From Pterobdella sp. o SKG-2022 (Eukaryota > Annelida > Clitellata > Hirudinida > Piscicolidae), in the NCBI GenBank assembly GCA_964035795.1, contig OZ038323.1, positions 10,534,291 through 10,598,290 of the forward strand: 64,000 nucleotides of DNA, read 5' to 3'. The notes under the pieces were generated by a model. The model saw only the letters and a list, made by a program, of their open reading frames with translations. It did not search any database and was not told the origin of the DNA. Below are positions 45,201-58,127 of this stretch, in pieces. Numbering within the stretch: position 1 is the stretch's first letter; the number at the start of each line of letters is the position of its first letter. The translations under genes and the position numbers were made by a program.

Positions 45201-47716
45201 AAAATTTTGTCTTGTTTCAATCATTTCTGTCCCATTTCAGTTTTTTTGAAGGTTTTTTCTATAAATAGGAAAAATTCAATTTTTCCAATATACATTTTTT
45301 TTTATTTTGCGATCCATCTAGAGTTGTGAACGCTCTTACAAAGAATGTGTTTTTCTCATTCCATATTAATTTAAACAAATGAAATTCTTTAGTGTGTATA
45401 TTTATAGATCAAAATTTAAGTTTGATTTAATGGCGTGTTGTTGTGTGGTACAAGGAAACGCAGAAGTTTTCTCGCATGTTCGATTTATGCGCGAAATGCC
45501 TATTAGGAAAATTTTTGAAGTTATTTTCTGTCTATGTAGGCGAAAATTTCATAGTAGTTATTTACATGATTTATTTTTGAAGTTTTAAAATTTAAACGTT
45601 GAAAATTAAACTCAGAATAATTCTTCAAACCATAAAACTCGAATGATTTCAATTCGAAACTTATATATTCATTTAATAAATATTCATAAAAAAATCTTAC
45701 ATAATAGATAATACTTTGGAAAAGTTAATAAAGAAAAATAAACTGATACGATGACCCAGGCTAAATAATTGATTTTTGTATTGAAGGTTGATTGATTGAT
45801 CGGTGCAGCCTCGAATAATGGTTATGATCCACCGCAGCATATAACTTCAAATATATATGATCTTTTTTTTTTCTCTCCACACAACTTTATTTCGACTACA
45901 TACTTTTTTTCTCTCTATCATTTTGGGAGAGTGTTTTTGTTTTTTTTTTAAATTTTTCAAAATTTACGAAAGACACTAAAAATTAGGTTTACAAAACTTA
46001 AATTTATACATATGGAAAATATATTTAATAGACTTAATTTGAATGCTTCATTTGAAACAAAGCTTTTCAAAAAGTATTGTTCCGTCATTAGGATATATAT
46101 AAATTCATTTTCAAAAAACCTAGAACCAAAACCAAACACATGAGCCATAATAGAAGCAAATCATGTGAAAATAAAAAATTTTCAACACAAACAAAAAAGG
46201 TCTGGAAAGATTATTTTGCATTGTTTTGAAGGAAGCAACTAACAAAATTCAATTGAACTGCGTAGAACAATATTCAGAACTAAGAGTAATAAATAAAAAG
46301 ACGAGAGTATCTCTGGTAAGTGGTCAATACCGAGGTACTCAAATGCAAGATGTCCGTTACATGATAAACCGCTTTTAAGATTTCTATTACGGGCCATTCT
46401 AAATATTCCTTTATTTTTATGGTCCATTTTCGAGTTTAATCCTTCGGATTTAATTATTTTTTATTATTCGAAGACCATTTTTGTGATTAAAGTTGATTTT
46501 TTATCGATATTATTTCACAAAGAGTTATTTTTTTGCTCCAAACTGATGATGATGGTTTGCTTTTAAGGCTATGCTGATGAAAGTATCCGGATTTTATCAC
46601 AAGTTAATGCCATGAAGTTCTCTAAAGAATGTTCCGATACAAAATAACCTTCTAACAAATGACTGTGATTTTGAAAAGAAGATTGAGTCATTTCTCCAGA
46701 GAGAAACAAAATGTTTGGAGTGGTCGGGTGGGTGGATTGATGGATGCTCCGTCGATGGATTGGATGCTGAAATAAAGAGAGATGTGTATAGAATGTTTCA
46801 TGACTTTGAATTGAGGAAAAAATATTTGAATTATAAATAATTAATTTATAAAAAATATTTATAAAATGTGTGTAAAAACAATTTAGACTTATAGAAAGTT
46901 ATAAAATTATTAACTGCTGATACCTGAAAAATTTTAATTGAAAAGATTGTGCATAAATCAATGAAAAGAAATCCCATTAAATATAAAAGTATATTCACAC
47001 CAAAAAGCAGACCACACTCAAATAGATTTCGATTGAATCTCCGCGCACCCTGGAGTCGAGAGGAGAGCCATTAATTCATAAAAAAAGACTAAACCCAGGA
47101 ATAAAACTCCCGCGCATAAATAAAGTCTGCATATGCTCCTAGGCTCTCAGCCAGCCAAGCCAGCGATATAAAGTCATAATTATTTTCTGATTTTTCTTTC
47201 GAATAAGGAGATGATTTTCAATTGGTTTTTTAAATTCAGGTTTTTTTAACCAAGGGTTTTTTTGTGTTTTAATGTGTTTTGTTGTTTTGTGGCAGCTATA
47301 TAAAGAAATGGGGCAATTTAAGTTGGGGCTTGAGAACAATGTAACTTGCTCGATAAATCTTCTTTTCGACCCTCTTCACGCTTAATGAACTATTGGAATT
47401 AACAAACAAAAAAACCTCTCACATTATCTCTAAGAAAAAAAGCGCTATAAAATTTAAAATTCAGTTTTAGTTTAATATACTCAACCTCCCAAAAATACAC
47501 GAAAAAAAATTTTTGAAAGATCCATATTTTAACTGATTTTGCCAAGTTTTTGCATAACTTCACACCCCCCTACAGATAAACTAAATGCATCAAAAATTGG
47601 AGAAGTTCCCATTTATCAGTTATTCAAACCCATTTTAAACTTTTCTTTGGTGAATTTATTTAATGACAAAAATGATAATGGCAATAGTATTAATGATAAG
47701 TAATTTTTAAAGTTTA
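42214..47716. other. AT-rich noncoding sequence
   Basis: Contains an E-box/CGTGACC-rich patch near 42,912-42,945 and a GC-richer segment at about 47,030-47,165. Otherwise A/T-rich with no supported gene. Confidence 0.4.
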
Positions 47717-47718
47717 AT

Positions 47719-47900
47719 CATTTTTATTTTTGTTGTTATTTTTATTTTTGTTGTTATTTTTATTATTATTTTTATTTTTGTCATTATTTTTATTTTTGTT
47801 GTTATTTTTATTATTATTTTTATTTTTGTTATTATTTTTATTTTTGTTATTATTTTTATTTTTGTTATTATTTTTATTATTATTTTTATTTTTTATTATT
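47719..47900. repeat. 18-bp-period array, unit like TTTTTATTTTTGTTGTTA
   Basis: About ten units built from TTTTTA, TTTTTG and TTATTA hexamers with an 18-base higher-order period. The polyasparagine/lysine and leucine/phenylalanine frames across it are by-products. Confidence 0.88.
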
Positions 47901-50900
47901 AACTTCTTTTGTATCATTTTCATGACCGTTAACTATTATTCTTATTTTATTTTTCAATTATATTTGTTTTTTTTTTTTTCCATATACTGTTTTTAATAGC
48001 CGATAGACTCATATTTTTAGTGAAAATTTAGAATCTCTCATTAAAACTATTAAAATATATTTTTAGAAAAATTAATTTGATTATTTCTATATTATAAATC
48101 ATGCTTCTCTTCATTTCTCTTCGTTAATATTTTATATTTATCAAAACTTTTAGAAAATATACATTTTTTTATAAATATTAGTTCATTTTTAATAATTTTT
48201 TTTTGATATATGCGTCAAATATCTTTCCAAATTTTTACCTTTTTAATTTCTCATTTGTTATTAATATCATTTTTCTTTTCCAACTTTAATTTCAATTTTT
48301 TTATTTTTATCTTCATCAACACAAGAACAGCTCCACATCATCACCTCTATTTCCACCCACTACTTCCTCCCTTCACTACCAAATGTTACTCTACATTATA
48401 ACCCAACAATAAAACCCAATAAACAAGCGGGCTTATTGGTAGTCTCCAATATATAGTATTAATAATTACATAACAAGCCTCTCGATTCCTGGGCTCCAAG
48501 CACGTGAATTTATCGACTTCATAATGAATCAAAAATCAAACTAAGTAGTGATTCCTACAAGTTTTTTGAAAACTGAAAGGTTCCATATAAATTTAAATGA
48601 ATTCTTTTTCAGTTACTTTAATAAAGCTCGATAAATTTTAATACCTTTGAATGTAAGTTGAACAAGAATGATCTTGAGGCAATATCAAATGATTGGACCG
48701 CTTTTTAATTCTATAGCTAAGTTAATACATTTTAGATAGGCTCTCTCAATTGAATATTAATTCTTTCTGCTTCCAAAGTAATATACAAAATTATGCAAAA
48801 ACAAATAGAATTTTCATCTCTATAAAGAGCAACTTTCCATAAAGGATATTTGCAATATAGCTTGGCACACAGTAAATAATTAAATATTATATTGGGTTTT
48901 ATGATAAGATAATTGCTTATATGTTGAATAATATCAATAAAAAACAATGAAATGAAAAGCAAAAAAAAAACAAATTGTAAAACATCCACTCGGCCATTTT
49001 CCCGGGTGGGAACTTTCAGACAATTTATCATAAGTTGTTTGCAAAAATTGCTTTCAAGTTTGAAGTCTTTTAAATTTACACAAAAACAATACAAAGGATT
49101 TCATAAGTTTGAATTTTACTCAGCTTCAAGGTGTTTAGTTGGGTTATTAGTAATAAGGTTGTTCGGTTTGTTTCGTGAAACTTAAATATATTGTAAAAGG
49201 CACTTTTTTTTTTTTTTAAAGCTGATCGTTTTTATTAAAGCAAAAACTAAGAGGAGTAATTCCCTAATGAGTTATCAAGTGCAATCATCATTATTAACAT
49301 AAAACCATTTTTAAATGTTTGTTATATTTCATGAAGGCCTTCTTAAGTTGAGTGCTTATTACTAAATAATATATATAAGCAATGGCTTTAATGACTTCAA
49401 TAGAAACGTCGTGAAGATAAAAGAATCCAACGCTTAATTTATAGAAATAATGAATGACTGTTATATTATAATTTGAAACAAAAACAAACAAAAAAATAAA
49501 AGAATTACATTAATTTGATCTCAACACTATACATTTCCCAAACAAAGCAACAATTAAAAAAAGCATTCACCTCTTTCTATTTTTCCTCTAGTTCCAAGCT
49601 AGGTAACGCCTTATGCGGCGCAAATAAAATATAACGCGATAGAAGAAACCAGAATAAAGTATATAAACTGAAAGGATATTTCAATTCTCAAAAATGTCAC
49701 ATTGGGTAGACAAGAGTAATTAAACCTATGTAACAACTAAGAATATTCAACTGAAATATCAGTTATAAGCAAGCACGCACGGATTTCATTGGAAAAGTGA
49801 GCAGAAATAAACCAGAGATTCTCAAAGCAACATTTGAAAAATCGATATACGACTCAGCAACAAAAAATATGCTGAAACTTTGTTGAAGTTATCACAAATA
49901 AATACGATGAAATAATGAAAAAAAATGAAACAGCTAACGCCATCTTAAAACCTAAAAATAATAGAAACTTGATAATAAATTTTGTGAACAGAGAAACAAT
50001 TCAAAAAGAGTAAGATAACTATCAGAGAGAACCAAATGAAACTCAGAGTGAAACTTCTAATCAAAAAAACGAAAAATTATAACATTTACAACGAGCTATG
50101 TAAAAAACATCTAATACAGCGAATAACATTACTTAAAAATCCACAAATAGGAACTGGATTTTTACCAAAATAAAACATCTTGACGTGGTGGAATACCTTA
50201 TATTTGGTGAGGTTTCTGGCAAAGACGGTATTCTGAATAAGCTTACCATTGTCCTTCAAATACTATCGCTTCAAATACTTAATTGTTTCATTTAGAAAAA
50301 AAATCTCTTAGTTCAATCTTATCTTTTGCAATAGATTCAAAATTTGTTTTTCAAGTTAGTTAAATTTAATTTTTTGTCACTTTAAATTCATTAATTATCC
50401 AATTAGGAGAAGTTTCTTTCGTAATTATTCTATTTGTTTTGTATTTGTTTTTTTATTTGTCCGTTCGGTCATAACATGAGTCCCGGTTAGAAAAAAAATT
50501 TTATTAAGCTAAAATATTTGAAAATAATACAATATCAAACCAAAGAAAGAAATTGTTTCAGAAAACAACAGAAGAATACTTTTGCGTGTGGAGTGCTTAT
50601 AACTTATGTAAATTCTATATACCGTGTAGAAAGAACGACTTTTAAACTCAATTATAAAAGCTAATTAAACTTTGAATATGAGAGCACTAATCACGAAATC
50701 TTGTTAACATAAAAGAGCACTTTGTGAGAGTAATTAGTTTACTTGTAGAATCACGGCTCATACATAATACTGCGTGGAAAGTTGGCCACATTAATCTTCT
50801 TCGTTTGTCATCCTTGGAGCTCACGTCAAATAAAATGCCAGCCAAATTCTCAAACCTTTTTGTATTATTCCTTTTATTATTTAGAAACTAGTTTTGATGG

Positions 50901-51839
50901 AATTTTTTAGCCTAGTTTTTTTTTCAAATGCTGAAGTCTGGAATAGAAAATTATTTATTGAAGGAGAATCACAAACGCATTTGGAGGTGAGGCCTTGTTG
51001 TGCTCAACGTTTTTTAACCATAAGTGCCTTGATTAAAAATTCTGCAAAGAGCAATAACACATACTACTACAAAAAATGCGTTCAAAATGAAAAAGCAATA
51101 TACGAAAGCACTGGAATACATTTATAAAATTAACTGTTTTCCACGCAGAGTATTACGTTAATTTCCATAAACCGTTAAGATGAATTAAGATTTGGAGATT
51201 AATTTTTTTTTGTTTCCGAGTTTTTTTTTATAAAAAATACTAATCTAGTTATAAAGTAGCATATAGGATAATGATGAGAGAAGAAAAACGATAAAGACTA
51301 CTTTCACATGTATATCTGAAGTCTCATTAGCCGCAAATTGACCCACAAAAAACTAAGTTTAAAGTATGGAAATTATTAATTTAAAAGCTTTTTTTTTGGT
51401 TTTTTCATTTTTTTTCATTAAATCCAAGTTGAAAAATGGTTGAAAGCATAAAATACTGATGGGAGGAAGTTGCATCGTTTAATATTTATCAAAGATTATA
51501 AATATTTTTTTCGTTTTACTATTTCTCATTTTCATGCAACTTTTCTATTATATCGCAGCTTTTTTTTGGCAGGAAAACGTGTTCGTTAAAAACCGAAAGA
51601 ATAATTAAGAAAAAAAAGCGTTCATGAATAACAACGATAGAACAGAAAAAATAATTGTCACAGAGCATCACAATCATAATAACATAATAATTAAAAAACT
51701 ATAAAACAAAAAAATAAAAAAACAAAAAAAAAATCATAAAAAATAATTTTAAAAAATTATTTAAATGGTTAAAAAAAATAATAACAACAATAACCAATCA
51801 AATGACATAAAAAATACTCAATCAAAAGAATCATAAAGA
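47901..51839. other. AT-rich noncoding sequence
   Basis: No coding or RNA feature recognised. A 77-codon plus-strand frame at 50,894-51,127 has mixed composition but no matching splice sites or family resemblance. A short CCCGGG-centred hairpin-like stretch lies near 49,000. Confidence 0.4.
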
Positions 51840-51945
51840 AAAAAAAATAATAATAAAATAATAATAATAATAATAAATAATAATAATAAAACAAATAATA
51901 ATAATAAAACAAATAATAATAATAAAATAAATAATAATAATAAAA
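51840..51945. repeat. (AAT)n array with an 18-bp higher-order unit
   Basis: AATAAT triplets, then three 18-base units of AAAACAAATAATAATAAT, the last with a C-to-T change. Confidence 0.85.
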
Positions 51946-54900
51946 TGGACTCTTCATTAAGAGGCCCTTAAACAACTATGAATGTTTGATGGTAGTGAGC
52001 GTTCAGGAAAGCGGCAAAAACTCAATAATTAACGAAATCAGGCCATTTTAGTTTGTGTGATTCTCATTATATTTCTATGCCGTTCTTGGGTTTGTATGTA
52101 TTCTATTGAAAGTCGATGTTTTTTTTGGTTCGATCGTATATGGTTTCTGAGAAAGTAATGAGAGATTCAACAAAGTTATTGAGTGAATATATAGTTCTCT
52201 ATGTTAGAGATGATTTTGTGTTATTGGGGCGAGTAGGTTTGAGGGTTCTGATGGGTTTGAGGGTATAACGTGAGGTTTGGGGGGTTGAGAATCGGTGTGT
52301 GTTGTGTTTTGGAATGTTTTTGAAATTTTTGAATCAAAGGTGAGAAGCTCACAAGTGTTTGTACATAGTGCCATTCTAAATTAAAAGATGTGAAAATGTT
52401 ACGTGGCTGTTTCCTTGCGGTTTTGAAGGCTTATATATGTTTTATGATAACTATAACAAATTTTATTAATAAAACTTTATTTTTTCAAAAGAGTTCACCA
52501 AGGTTTTTAAATTTTGAAAAAAATTTAACGATTAGTTCGTTTTTTTTTTAATTTTCTTCATGGTTAAGTCTGAAATCGAAAAAGTTTGTCAGCGGGACTC
52601 AGCCATTAAGTTAGTTAGGTTAATAGCTTACTTTTTCATTTTGTTCGTTTTTTAATGAAATTCAGAATTATTTCCTTGGAGAAATGAGTTTTCAGAAATA
52701 ACAAATTCTTCATATCCTTCTATTAGAAAATAACTTGAAATTTTTACTTTCAAAAGTTAGAAGGTTAGTTTATAAAATTTTAATTTTTAAACCGAAAAGT
52801 TCTTGTCTTTCAAATTCTATATTCACATGCACATTTAAATCCTCACCAAAGATTATAGAGACAAAAAATTTAGAAATTTAGATAGCCGAATGATAAGCTT
52901 TATTAGAATGGTGGAATGGGTCCGATTAAAACGAGTATGAATAATTAAAAATGAATTTCTAAATATTAAATTTAATTTTTAATTTGTTTGTACGGCTTCA
53001 GTTTTTTTTGAGAAAAAATTGGAAGCAGTATCTTATAGAAAAAGGCATATAAATAAACAGCAGCCATAAACTAAAAACTCAAAATTGAATTATGATAAGT
53101 GATTTAAAGCTTTTCTAAAAAATAAACAAACTTTGTTTTCATGTCTAAAAATTTATCAGAATTTCTGTCGAAATTTTAATTGTCTCACTGAAAAAGCTCC
53201 CAAGATCTTAAATTTTTTCAAAATTTTTTCAAATCTCACTTCACTAACCGTAAATATTATTTTTTAAAACTTAAAATATCAACTTTCTAAAGAAAATTCT
53301 GAGGCTTCTAAAGAAAATTCTGAGGCTTTTAAAGAAAATTTCAATTAAAAACATTTTATGAAAGCAGGTTGATAAAAGTAATTAAACTCAAAATAAAAAA
53401 TTTTACTATAGAATAAAGTATTCTAACTTGTTTTCTCGAGCTACTGGGTGCAGCATTAGTTTTCCACATGACACCAAAGAGATGTTTTGGTTGCGCAGCC
53501 ACTTTGTTTCACATGACGCTACCTTGTGCTAGAGAGTTGGTTGAGCTCATGGGATACTGTAAAAATCCCTGATCCTTAGAGTTTCACTACTAATTTTGAA
53601 GCTTTTGTTAGAACTGTGATATATCATATTTCTCTAAACTTCATGTAGTGTTATCTAATATTTGTACTATACCATATTTAACCTTGACATCCTCTTCTCA
53701 AATTTGCTGTAGGTTTTTTAATAAATCTAATGGGGGAACTTCAAAAAACTAGACAGTTGGGAAAACTTAGGAAATTTTGGAAAATTCGTCGATTCTTATA
53801 AAAACAATAAAAAATAAAACTTCAAAGGTAATGACCACATCAAAGCAAAAAAGTAATTATAAATATAATGAAGCTTGAAATTTCGAGCAATAAAAAATAC
53901 AAATCATTGTAATTAAAAAAGCATTCAGATTAAGATGTCTGTATCGCTTTCACGTCTCCATTCTTCATTTAAATTTAGTGCTTCAATTATTCACCTTATT
54001 GTATTATATTGTTTTTTTTTGTTTAAATTTATTATATGTGCTTTCAATCTTTTTGTTTGTCATATCAATTTTTGTTATTTTATAGAAAAAAATCTTACAG
54101 TTATATCCTTTTACATGGAGTTACGTTTAAAAGTAAATTTATAGGAGAAAGATATTGTAATGCTTTTGTACCTAGTTGCACTTGATCTAATCTGGCGACA
54201 GTGTTGCACGACATTTTTAGATTTTATTCCGAATGATAAGTTGGGAACAAGAGAGCAAATGATTTGAAACTATGAATATTAGGTTCTATAAAATATTTTT
54301 CAAAAGATTTAATTGCACAATGAGATTCTTGAAGAACTCTCAACCCAGAAAACTTAGTTGCTATAAAAATATCTGATAGACATGTTTTTCAATATGAGTC
54401 TTAAACGTCACTGTCGGTATCTTCATTATTTTATTTTTTTGTTTAAACATTTATTTATGGGACAAGATTTATATACAAAATCTGGGCTGTTGACTTGATT
54501 CTGGCTACAGAAGCAAAATGTATCGTTCTGTCAGAGTTCTATTCAAATAAACGCAAAGAGTTTTGCCTGAAAAACAAATTTTTTCGTGGTTTTGAATGAT
54601 TTCTATTTGAGAAATTGTCTAAAAATGTGAGAGTGGAACGCGATATAATTGGGAAATTTTGATTATTGTTTCAGAGTCATCAAGGAATTCTTGCTTGCTT
54701 GGAAATAAAGTTTATTTGGGACATAAAGTAGGTTTTAGTCTCATCGCATTGCAGAATTAATTCCAATGCATTTCAATCTTTAATATTTTTCTTTTGAAGT
54801 CTAGCTTTAATTCTATAATGTTCCCATTATTTTTTATATTATTATTTAAGATTTCAATGTCATTATTTCAAAATGTCCAAAAAATAGTTTTTGCTTAAAC

Positions 54901-56588
54901 ATATATCCTTCTTTCTCAAAACACAATCCCAAAAACTAATCTTCAAACGAACATTTTTTCGGTCATAGTATTCATTTTTTGAAAAAATTTTTTCAAATCT
55001 TAAGCTTTGAAGTTGTCATTAGTATTAATTTGAGTGATAAATCATACAAGGACAACAAAGAACCAAGTAGTAATTTTGCTGTCGACCATTGATTCGGCCT
55101 ATTTCGCCTTTAATCATCTCGCCTCTTGTCAAGCTTTACTCGTTGTTGTATCTTTTTTTGGTTGTTTCATAAATTTATACTATGGGAGCTTGTTTGTTCT
55201 TTTTTTTGTGTTTTTTCTCCGTGTTTTTTTTTGTTTTTTCAATTATTAGTTTTATCTGATATTTTCTTTTTTATTCACATTTTTTATTGTTTTATTCACT
55301 AGTTTCAGATTTATTTTTTTTTGTGTTTTTCAAAAATGTTTATCTATAATTTATTTTTTCCACTTCTTTATATTAAGTATTTGAATTCTTTCATTTTTAT
55401 TTTCAATTTGAAGTTTCTTTTTCATACTTTATGCAAAAGCTTTATTCTTGAACAAAATTAAAATTTATGTTCCAAAATTCTGGTTTTTTTTGCTTAATAA
55501 CTTTTGCGTTAATAATGATAAAAGACTTCATAGAATTTTATTTTTCTTATGTTATCCCACATTAAGTTATCAATCGGGTTGTAAAATTTTTTTCTCAGTT
55601 TTGCTCCATTAGTTTTTCAGTCTCCAAAAACTCAACTATTAATTTTAATTAAATTTCAAAACCAGAAATTTCCGTTTTGAAAACCAGATTGAAACTAAAA
55701 TTTACTTTAAGCAAAAAACTAAATGGTTAGAAAAAAATAAAATTTTCAAGCACTAAAGCTTTCAGACTCCTACACAGACAGAATTTCCATTTCATAATAC
55801 AGTAAACACCACAGAGTATATAAAATCTGTATAATTTACACCCTACCTCAACATATGCGCCACAAATCCAAGGTTTGGTCTGGTATGCGGTTTAAACATT
55901 AAACTTAAGACGTTTTTCTGAAGCTCGAATCGATTGAATAAATATAAAATTTTTACTATACGACAGTAATAAAGATAGCAGAATTGCTTTATAGAAAAGC
56001 CAAATATATTTATTTTATTAAAGAAATTAAAAAAATAATAAATGCACAGAAAACCGTGAAAAAATTAATACCATCAGCTGGACGCTCAATTTTAGGTTTT
56101 GCTAGCTTTAAAAATATTAATAACAGAAATAAAAAGCTTAAAAAGATAATAATACTAATTTTTTATGCTAAAGTATTCCATATTGTTTCCATAATTTTTA
56201 ACACGCGGTTTTTCATTTCCAATCTATAATTAATATTTTTCTAAAAATTAAAATTTTTCATCCAAGTGTCGACTTCAGCTATTTATAACAATAAAGACAG
56301 TTCTTCATATATAAGTTTAATATATAGTGTCTTGGACCTATGCGAAGAACGCAAAGCTCATTTTTATTAATATTGCATTCAGTTTAAGTCCCATCGTTAT
56401 GTTTAGCAAGCAAATTACTCGAAAAAAAATTCCCACCTTCAATAAAGAAACTTTCTTTTTTAAACGCATTCGATAAATAAAATATTCCAATGCTTCAAAA
56501 CACCTATTTTTTGGTTTTTATTCATGGCGTCATATTCCCATCACAGAGTTGAAATGACAAGCACAGTTGTTACCCCGCAAGAGTGAAC
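51946..56588. other. Noncoding sequence upstream of the protocadherin
   Basis: Holds a G-rich segment (about 52,226-52,292), a 21-bp tandem repeat at 53,289-53,341 and AT-rich DNA. A lysine-rich 81-codon frame at 55,984-56,229 ends about 360 bases before the protocadherin start; I see no reason to call it coding. Promoter elements cannot be assigned by eye. Confidence 0.4.
53289..53341. repeat. 21-bp tandem repeat, about 2.5 copies
   Basis: TTCTAAAGAAAATTCTGAGG C occurs twice in a row, followed by a partial copy with TTTTAAAGAAAATTTC. Confidence 0.85.
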
Positions 56589-58127
56589 ATGCCTCCAATA
56601 CTCCCCCACATTTTATTCTCCGAAAATTTTTCATTCAGATTCCCATTGACACGACTTATATTTCAACTTTTTTTCTCTAACTTTTTTTTCATCATTGTTC
56701 TAAACTCATCAAAACATGACAGCCAGTGTACACCGCTATTAGTTACTTCGACAAAATTGTTCAACAATTTTCAGGAATTATGTCTATATAAAAACTTCAC
56801 AAAACAAAAAATTACTCCACTTTGCGCTGGTTTCAAGGGCACCAGCAGAGGTATTACAGACACAACTAAAACAATAAAAAAGCACTTTTTGAAAGCTTCA
56901 AACATACATAAATACTTTCATTTTTCGCATTTCAATTCTCCTGACGCTTCGAAGTATCGTTCGAAACCGAAATACAGCAATGTGTACAACAACATGAAAT
57001 ACCGAACAGTCAAAAACTTTTATGAGAAATTAAAAAGTTTTGCTTGTAATAGTTATGTTGACATCACTAAAACAATCCTCAAAGTCACTCCCAAATCCGG
57101 GCCTAGACTATTCAATTATAAACCACTGAGCTTTAGGCGTCTTAAGAAGAATACCAGACGATATGAAAAGTCTAAAAGATTATTTTGGTTTTTGAAAAAA
57201 TTCGCGAAAAAATTGAATTTGTTTATGAAGAATCGAGTAGGAGAACTAAATAACATCGATGCGTTCACAAAGTCAAAACTCCAACACGCCGTAACGTCTA
57301 CCGGGCCGATAAATCAACATGGCAAACAACTTGAAATAAATCAAGAACACACATATCGTATTCTACAACAAAACAACATAACGCAACAAACACTACAACA
57401 ACATCAAAAACATAAATTTACACTACAAAATCCATATCAACAACAAACCCGCAAACACAACCAGCATCAACCTATACAGCAACATATACATGAGCCTCAA
57501 AATGAACATCAGAAACGTCATAAGTGGCAACTCCATCCACATCGACGTAGATCAATAAATAATCAATCAAATAAAAACCACAATCAAAGAAACACCAAAC
57601 AGTTGAACAAAAAAAGGAAGTCATCAAAACCCAAGAAAATCTCTAAGCCACACACCGAGCCTCCGCTGATGATCATGCTGAACTACAGTCTGGAAGAAGA
57701 ATGCTCTTTAGGCACTTTTGTAGCTAACATAAGAAAGGACGCAAAAATGGAGAACTTTTACAACTCAAAAACAGCTTCAAGTCTCAAGTATTCATTTCTC
57801 AAAAAACGAAGCCAACAACGTGAGACGAACCTTTTCTCACTCCACGCTGTCACCAGCGTCTTGAAGACGGCCAAACGTATTGATAGAGAAGAGTTGTGTG
57901 AAGCTAACTCTCCTTTGTGTGTGGTAACCATTGATCTAGCCATCCAGCCAGTGCAGTATTTCAGGATCGTGAGGGTGTCTATCACCATCGGGGATGTCAA
58001 CGACCACAAGCCCGTCTTCATAGACTCAGTCCTGGAGTTCAACGTTTTGGAGACAGCCACTCCAGGCTCCACCAGCTTAGTAATTCCTCCAGCCTACGAC
58101 CCCGACGGGCCTTTGTTTGCTATCCAG
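56589..58127 (+). CDS. PCDH: Protocadherin exon 1 (signal, long basic pro-region, EC1)
   Basis: 513 codons from ATG to ATCCAG|GTTGGC, phase 0. The ATG precedes a charged residue and a hydrophobic stretch (LIFQLFFSNFFFIIVLNSS). Residues about 240-357 are extremely rich in H, Q, N, K and R, with multibasic clusters RRR (about 317-320) and KKRK (about 339-342) that could be proprotein cleavage sites. EC1 then follows, with LNYSLEEECSLGTFVANI, the EC1 cysteine pair, IDREELC, DVNDHKPVF and the EC2 start ending PDGPLFAIQ. The frame continues past the donor only by chance. Confidence 0.8.

Noticed and set aside
47714..47996. Asn/Lys-rich and Leu/Phe-rich frames
   Set aside because: Product of the second 18-bp array.
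50894..51127. 77-codon plus-strand frame with mixed composition
   Set aside because: No recognisable motif, splice partner or poly(A) context.
55984..56229. Lys/Ile-rich 81-codon frame upstream of the protocadherin
   Set aside because: Composition is that expected from AT-rich DNA; no family resemblance.
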